Shown here one piece after another: positions 19,960 to 24,452 of a stretch of DNA of 24,452 nucleotides; position 1 is the stretch's first letter, and every line of letters begins with the position of its first letter. The stretch lies in assembly GCA_001839685.1 (NCBI GenBank), contig MLAK01001052.1, positions 9,164-33,615 on the forward strand, in the 5' to 3' direction. The position numbers and the translations under genes are program-made. The DNA is from Tritrichomonas foetus (taxonomy: Eukaryota > Parabasalia > Tritrichomonadida > Tritrichomonadidae). Below the pieces are notes generated by a model. The model searched no databases, was not told where the DNA came from, and saw only the letters and a program-made list of their open reading frames with translations.

Positions 19960-20300
19960 TAGAAAAAATTTTTTATGTAATAATTTTTATATATTGTAAA
20001 TAAATGCTTTTTATTATATTTCATCCTTCCTCATCTTTGCAGCAGAGATTTTTTTTCTCATATCTATGTATAATATTTATTGAATCCAAAAATCGAAATG
20101 AAATTATTTCACAAAAAAATCTCGACAATATTCAAAGAGGTATTCTATTTGTTTTTTACTTCATGAGTTAATTTTCCTTTTAATCCTATTTCTTTCATTC
20201 ATTTTCAAAATTATTTGAGATGACGATATGTATATCTATAAAGAAGCATCTCATCAAAATGTCTAATAATTATTAAGTAATAGTTCACTCACAAATAAAC

Positions 20301-20318
20301 AAAAAAAAAAAAAAAAAA
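20301..20318. repeat. A18 homopolymer
   Basis: Eighteen uninterrupted A residues flanked by CAAATAAAC and GATTTT. It could be a replication-slippage tract or a relic poly(A) tail. No retroposed gene is seen to its left. Confidence 0.9.
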
Positions 20319-20640
20319 GATTTTATAGATATTCATTAATTAATATAATTCTTTTGCTTTTTAATTTAATAATTATGAGAAACAAATCTAAGTTGTAGAT
20401 AAATCAGCTTCACTAAAACGAAATAATATTATCTCACTTTTGTCAGCGATGGGAGATTTGCAGTAGCAGATTGCGCAGGTTTCATAGAGAGATTTTCGAA
20501 TCCCAATTCAAAAACTCAATAACATATTCAAAGAGAAAGGAATGATAATTTTTTCAATATTAATATGTTCATCATCGTTAACAAAAAGTTGCCACATTGT
20601 CAAAAAGTTCAGAAACGATTTTTTTTTGTGAAATGAGTCA

Positions 20641-20645
20641 TCATT
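20641..20645 (+). promoter_or_regulatory. initiator-like TCATT upstream of IscU ATG
   Basis: TCATT followed by a T-run fits the trichomonad initiator consensus. The putative +1 A at 20643 gives a 25-base leader before the ATG at 20668. The assignment rests on motif and distance only. Confidence 0.35.
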
Positions 20646-20667
20646 TTTTTCCTTCAGCGCCAAATTA

Positions 20668-21153
20668 ATGCTTACAAAAGTAATTGCTGGATCATTTTCA
20701 TCACTCTCATCAGTCAAATTCGGACTCGCTAAGTCCGTCGGAGCCATGCTCTACCATAAGAACGTCGAAGACCATTTCAAGAATCCAAGAAACCCAGGAG
20801 CAATGAATGCCAACGATCAAGATGTCGGAACAGGTATCGTTGGTGCTCCAGCTTGTGGCGATGCCCTCAAATTCCAAATTCGCGTTGACGATAAGACCGG
20901 CGTAATCAAAGAAGTCAAATTCAGGGCGTTCGGCTGTCCAGCGGCCGTCGCTTCATCATCGCTCGCTACCACAATGATCGAAGGAAAGACTCTTGAAGAA
21001 GCATTGAAGATCAAAAATACTGAAATCGCAAATGAGCTCAATCTTCCGCCAGTGAAGCTCCACTGCTCCATGCTTGCACAGGAAGCCATCCACGCCGCAG
21101 TAGACAGCTACCTGAAGAAGCACAATAAAGCTGTTGAAGACCTCCAAAAATAA
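20668..21153 (+). CDS. iscU: IscU Fe-S cluster scaffold, probably hydrogenosomal
   Basis: A 161-aa scaffold on which cysteine desulfurase (IscS) builds [2Fe-2S] clusters. All catalytic landmarks are present: Cys63 and Asp65 (GAPACGD), Cys90 (FGCPAAVASSS) and Cys133 (KLHCSMLA). The chaperone-binding motif LPPVK (126-130) that recruits the Hsp70/HscA partner is intact. Against bacterial IscU the protein carries about 26 extra N-terminal residues, rich in Ser, Leu, Lys and Val with no acidic residue. This fits a cleavable organelle presequence. In a parabasalid the target would be the hydrogenosome. The usual Gly-Ser after the second Cys is Pro-Ala here. Codons are clearly richer in C/G third positions (AAG, ATC, CTC) than in neighbours, as expected for a highly expressed gene. 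Confidence 0.95.
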   Translation: MLTKVIAGSFSSLSSVKFGLAKSVGAMLYHKNVEDHFKNPRNPGAMNANDQDVGTGIVGAPACGDALKFQIRVDDKTGVIKEVKFRAFGCPAAVASSSLATTMIEGKTLEEALKIKNTEIANELNLPPVKLHCSMLAQEAIHAAVDSYLKKHNKAVEDLQK

Positions 21154-21723
21154 TTTTTTAGTAATGTTTAAATCTAACCATTTTCTTTTCATTTCTTTTA
21201 AATATAACCATTTTCTTTTTCTATATTCATCTGTCATCAGGAATTCACTTCTGTCATAAGGAGTTCATTTTTGAAATAGTGAATATTGCTATGAGATACT
21301 GTTAATGTGAAATGTTTGCACATCAATCAGGAAAAATGAATTAATTAAGAAAAATGTGATCCTTCAATCATCACAACAAACATTGGAACATGTTCTACAT
21401 CAAAAGTCTCGATGAATTGTTAGTACAGGAAAACCTTGTGAGCATTTCGTAACCATTAATTTGTGATTTGTAAAAATTAATTTTACTTTTCTTCGATATA
21501 AATCATGTGACATTATAGGCATGATCCTGTGCATCAATTGAATGAGCTAAAATTAGCTAACTAAATTAAATTTCGATTGATATGTTCATGTGTCTCACCT
21601 CAGTGGCAAAAAAATCTCACATAATTCATGAGAAAAAGAAGAATACTTCATGCCATTATACTTATGAGAAATTCCGTTGCCATCTGAGCTATCCATTAAT
21701 TTAAATGCCTACTTTAACCACCA
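21154..21723. other. intergenic, two small tandem duplications, no gene
   Basis: About 570 bases. Beyond the duplications at 21170-21270, the stretch is plain AT-rich DNA with no RNA gene recognised. No convincing initiator is visible beside the first ATG of the ZIP gene. Confidence 0.6.
21170..21270. repeat. two adjacent tandem duplications downstream of IscU
   Basis: The first pair is about 30 bp each (21170-21199 and 21200-21229); the first 20 bases (AAATMTAACCATTTTCTTTT) match with one difference and the remainder diverges. The second pair is 20 bp each (21231-21250 and 21251-21270), starting CTGTCATMAGGARTTCAYTT, with three differences. Confidence 0.8.
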
Positions 21724-22662
21724 ATGCTTAAAGTTAAAATTGATAATGCAATTAATCAAATGAAAGATTGTAAATCAAAGATTTTGATTTTGATGGAAAG
21801 GAGACCGTTTAAAACTCAGATGGGTTTCTTCAAAGACTGGGCAAAATATGTTTGCGCGTTTGGCATTTTCGTCGCATCAATAGCTGGTGCTGGATGTTCA
21901 TTTTGTGGCGGAAGACAATTTGCTTACTTTTATGGAGAATCGCTTTATACCGGAATTTTCATTTCCATCGCTTTCTTACATCTAATTCCTCAATATATTT
22001 CGAATGGCAGTAGCCAATACGATACCTCCAGCATTGTATTTACCGCATTACTACTCCTATTTTTCGTTTACGAATTATTTTCTCGAAATATCTCCAAACG
22101 CATTCCAACGTCGATTGTTCTTGATGGAGCCCAAGACGACTTCTCAACAGCTTCGCAAATGCAGACGATAATTATTCCATATCTCGAACATAACGGACAT
22201 CAAGTAACATGGCAGATGAATGCACTACTATGCACCAAATTGATCGCCAGCTCATGTTTGATCGGTCTTGCTATGGGAATTACAAATATTGATGATACAA
22301 TTTTTATGATGCTTTTAGCAGTCGCCCTGCATAAATTCTTGGAGGCTTTGGCGCTTGGCACACGAATTTTAGCTCGTTTCAGCAAATTCGCAACATGGGC
22401 CATCCTCATTTTATTTTCGCTTTTAACGCCGGCTGCCACTTTGGTTGTTAACCACTTTTTATGTGACTCTGAAGCAACGACAATAGCTGTATGTAATGCA
22501 GTATCTGCTGCATTTTTTGTATATTTGGGCCTTTCGCACTGGCAGCGACTCTTCTTCTGCCCATACGAATACTCGCGCGGCGAGCTCATTGGAATGACCG
22601 TCTTATTTTCTTTGGGAATAGTCATTGTGTCTGTGGCGGCTATCAAATGGTCGAAGAATTAA
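21724..22662 (+). CDS. ZIP-family (SLC39/IRT-like) divalent metal transporter
   Basis: A multi-spanning protein of the ZIP family, which moves Zn, Fe or similar metals into the cytosol. Spans are seen at about 41-60 (TM1), 74-92 with the typical FLHLIPQYI ending (TM2), 103-120 (TM3), 170-187 (TM4), 193-213 (TM5), and three more to residue 310. The TM3-TM4 loop has a few His and acidic residues rather than a His-rich stretch. TM5 carries H203-K-F-L-E207, the counterpart of HQxFEG in plant IRT/ZIP proteins. TM4 reads SSCLIGLAMG, and its spacing to TM5 matches plant ZIPs exactly (22 residues), but Ser176 stands where the conserved His is expected. The start is uncertain: Met24 (21793) or Met33 (21820, MGFFKDW) would put TM1 closer to the N-terminus and are plausible alternatives. 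AATAAA lies 30 bases after the stop. Confidence 0.88.
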   Translation: MLKVKIDNAINQMKDCKSKILILMERRPFKTQMGFFKDWAKYVCAFGIFVASIAGAGCSFCGGRQFAYFYGESLYTGIFISIAFLHLIPQYISNGSSQYDTSSIVFTALLLLFFVYELFSRNISKRIPTSIVLDGAQDDFSTASQMQTIIIPYLEHNGHQVTWQMNALLCTKLIASSCLIGLAMGITNIDDTIFMMLLAVALHKFLEALALGTRILARFSKFATWAILILFSLLTPAATLVVNHFLCDSEATTIAVCNAVSAAFFVYLGLSHWQRLFFCPYEYSRGELIGMTVLFSLGIVIVSVAAIKWSKN

Positions 22663-23079
22663 GTTTGATTCTTCTATAGTATTTTATAATCAATAAATTT
22701 GTGTTTTAGTTCCAAAATATTCATTTTTTTTTCCCTCCTTTTTTAACATCCTGACACATTTAAACCATATTATAAACAATGAAAATGAAATAAGAATAAA
22801 TATTAATCAATATAATAACAAACAGAATAATAAGAACAAGAAATAAATGTTACAATTCATCATTACTTATTGAAATGAAATGAATTTTTTTGGTGTGATT
22901 ATGAATTCTAATTGTTGTGTGTTCATTTTCTACAAACACAAAATAAAACAAATCATGTGATCGAGATCATAAGAATATATATATATAAACAGGTTCAATC
23001 AAACCAATAATTAGATTGAATATAATTTTTTTATATTATATAACATCGTATAAAGATATTTTGAATCAACTTTTTCTTC
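22663..23079. other. AT-rich 3' flank of the ZIP gene, end of left contig
   Basis: About 420 AT-rich bases with AATAAA at 22692-22697 and an (AT)n run near 22977-22985. No gene is seen. The natural sequence on this side stops at the N at 23080. Confidence 0.7.
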
Positions 23080-23080
23080 N
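23080..23080. other. single N, probable contig join
   Basis: One undetermined base lies directly before the adapter sequence, consistent with two contigs being placed side by side with a minimal gap. Confidence 0.7.
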
Positions 23081-23118
23081 CTGTCTCTTATACACATCTA
23101 GATGTGTATAAGAGACAG
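23081..23118. other. Nextera mosaic-end junction adapter (artefact)
   Basis: Bases 23081-23099 are CTGTCTCTTATACACATCT, the 19-bp Tn5 mosaic end used in Nextera libraries. Bases 23100-23118 are its exact reverse complement. Together they form the 38-bp circularisation junction of Nextera mate-pair libraries. This is synthetic sequence retained in the assembly, not part of the organism. Its minus-strand translation gives the well-known contaminant peptide VSYTHLDVYKRQ at the end of the neighbouring ORF. Confidence 0.97.
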
Positions 23119-24452
23119 GGCATATATACATGATTTTCTGAAAAGCATATTCACTTGGGAGTCTAACATGATTTAAATAAAAAATAAAATTCGAAAATGA
23201 CGCACATTGGTTTATTTCCTGCAGGGTTAAGTGAACTGTACCTTCTTCAATCATAGCGCATTCAAACCAACGTCTTCTTACCTTTTTATAAGATTTAAAA
23301 TTATATTTGTGCGCAAGAATTCTCCTTTCAAAAGAATTAATAAAAGAAAAATAAGTTTTATCGTTTAGATTTTTTTTAATTTGACCAAAGAAATTTTCAG
23401 AATTAATTGTTCCTATTTTTCCAATTGAAAAAGCACAGGGAATATTTGTTAAAACGATTATTACTGATGAAAAATAATTGGCTAAATGAATACAGACTTT
23501 TCGATTGTAAAAAGCAACGAATTTTTTAGATTTTGATGTAATGATACCGTTTTTATACAATGAATAGTAATTCAATGTTGTAAACAATGCGATATAGCTT
23601 ATTTTGAGTCGCTCTACTCTTGTTAATGTTTTACATCGAATTAATAAATTAATTGAAACGCTTGGGATGAGATATAGAACGAAAATGTAATCTTCTTTTA
23701 AAAAAGCTTTTTGCAGAATATTATCAGAGAACATTATATAAGGATAAAAATCATCCATTGAATTCAAAGTATTGCTTGACCAAATATAACTTGGCATTGT
23801 AGTATCATATTGATAAAATGTATTTTTTGATATTGCTTCTTTTGAATTGTAATTTTTTAAAAATACAGCACCATATTTTATTAAGTGCTTTCGTATCCTT
23901 TTAAGAATATGAGCTGGGTCATTTGGTGTCATAACACAATCTTTAATACTTAACAACTCTGAACTTTTTTTAAAGTATTTTGTCNATTTCTCAAAATATT
24001 TTGTTTGTGCACTGTCATATGATGGATCTGCATCATATGAGTGCATTATTACTCGAAAAGGACTTGAAATTTCTTTACTAATATTTTGTAGTGAGTTTAA
24101 AATATTTTGATCTGCAGATCCATTGTTTGATGTATATANAAAAACAGGAAAAGATGAAACCGTAAAGAAAGGATTTATCATAAAAATAAAAATATTATTA
24201 ATAAAACTATTGTTTTCAATTAATTCTTCCATCATTTTTCGATACAATAAACAGTCATTAGAATAAAACGGATCATATTTCGAAATAATTTTCTTACNAC
24301 TGTCTAAAACTCCATAAATTTNTTTTTTCNTTCTGTGGAAGCATTGTTCCACATGAGTGGCATCAACAGAAATATTTACATATAATTCTTCAGGTAATTC
24401 CACTTTATCCTGAAGAATATCGGTAAAATAGCGAATTATATTTGTAATTTTA
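23119..24452 (-). CDS. P-element/THAP9-like transposase fragment, partial at both ends
   Basis: A minus-strand frame open from the right edge to the adapter. The coding sequence continues upstream past 24452 (no stop in frame there), so the GTG at 24403 is not a real start. The 3' end is lost at the adapter: the frame continues through it and stops at 23066, but codons below 23119 are artificial. Pieces fit an RNase H-fold transposase of the P-element/THAP9 kind: an early Asp in ISVDATHV (24362-24364), Asp residues in HSYDADPSYD (near 24026-24034), a DPAHILKRIRKHL stretch like the family's H-x-x-K-x-x-R-N segment, and a late Glu in NSENFFGQIK (23396-23398) followed by FF as in the family. No nucleic-acid-binding N-terminus is visible because it lies outside the window. 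Five isolated Ns give unknown residues. Assignment to this superfamily is from motif resemblance only. Confidence 0.5.
23119..24452. mobile_element. probable fragment of a multicopy DNA transposon
   Basis: The transposase-like frame together with single Ns at 23985, 24139, 24298, 24322 and 24330, found nowhere else in the window left of the join, suggests a consensus built from several slightly different genomic copies. No terminal inverted repeat or target-site duplication can be seen, because one end is an adapter and the other is outside the window. Confidence 0.45.

Larger units (their letters stand above)
19960..20667. other. intergenic with an A18 homopolymer
   Basis: About 700 bases between the BRWD-like gene and IscU. 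It is AT-rich with possible polyadenylation sequences near 19996. A run of 18 A sits at 20301-20318. A short, less AT-rich patch lies around 20440-20510, but I could not fold it into a tRNA or other known RNA. Confidence 0.6.

Noticed and set aside
20301..20318. A18 tract as the tail of a processed retrogene
   Set aside because: No coding remnant or target-site duplication is seen next to it; a homopolymer of this size is plausible in AT-rich DNA.
20440..20515. Possible tRNA or Pol III gene (TTCGAATCC resembles a B box)
   Set aside because: The five bases on either side of the loop do not pair, and no acceptor or anticodon stem can be formed around it.
22200..22646. 148-codon minus-strand ORF inside the ZIP gene
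   Set aside because: An antisense shadow of the ZIP coding sequence; its composition mirrors the membrane spans and shows no family features.
23066..23118. C-terminal tail of the transposase ORF as real protein
   Set aside because: It is the translation of the Nextera mosaic ends plus bases across the N; artefactual.

Overview
The window looks like nuclear DNA of a trichomonad (Parabasalia), most likely Tritrichomonas or a close relative. The genome is AT-rich. Very large genes, including one of 2556 codons, are read without introns. Some genes have a TCA(Py)(T/A) initiator-like motif just upstream of the ATG. The window also holds a membrane adenylyl cyclase of the type expanded in trichomonads, and an IscU with a short organelle presequence that fits hydrogenosomal iron-sulfur assembly. 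The genus is an inference; no species-diagnostic marker is visible.

Layout, left to right: an 18-bp minisatellite (1-223) that may be the 3' end of a cysteine-rich coding repeat. Then a 1555-aa PAS-linked adenylyl cyclase (+). A Ser/Thr kinase follows on the minus strand, convergent with the cyclase. Next are a small GNAT acetyltransferase (+), a 2556-aa BEACH-WD40 protein ending in a FYVE-topology zinc finger (+), and a BRWD/PHIP-like WD40-cryptotudor-bromodomain protein (+). The last two complete genes are IscU (+) and a ZIP-family metal transporter (+). All intergenic stretches are AT-rich and none shows a recognisable RNA gene. The neighbours form no obvious pathway: signalling (cyclase, kinase), membrane traffic (BEACH), chromatin reading (BRWD-like) and metal/Fe-S metabolism (ZIP, IscU) sit together as independently transcribed genes.

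From 23080 onward the sequence should be treated as a separate contig. A single N is followed by 38 bases that are exactly two head-to-head Nextera transposase mosaic ends, i.e. a library-junction adapter. To its right is a 5'-partial minus-strand ORF resembling a P-element/THAP9-type transposase, peppered with isolated Ns. Its last codons are translated adapter, not biology.

I did not find a clearly new multi-gene system. The observations most worth following are single-protein departures from family rules: loss of one metal-binding Asp in the cyclase, loss of the TM4 His in the ZIP transporter, and a FYVE-like finger without its lipid-binding signature on the BEACH protein. The synonymous-biased minisatellite at the left edge is also worth a look.
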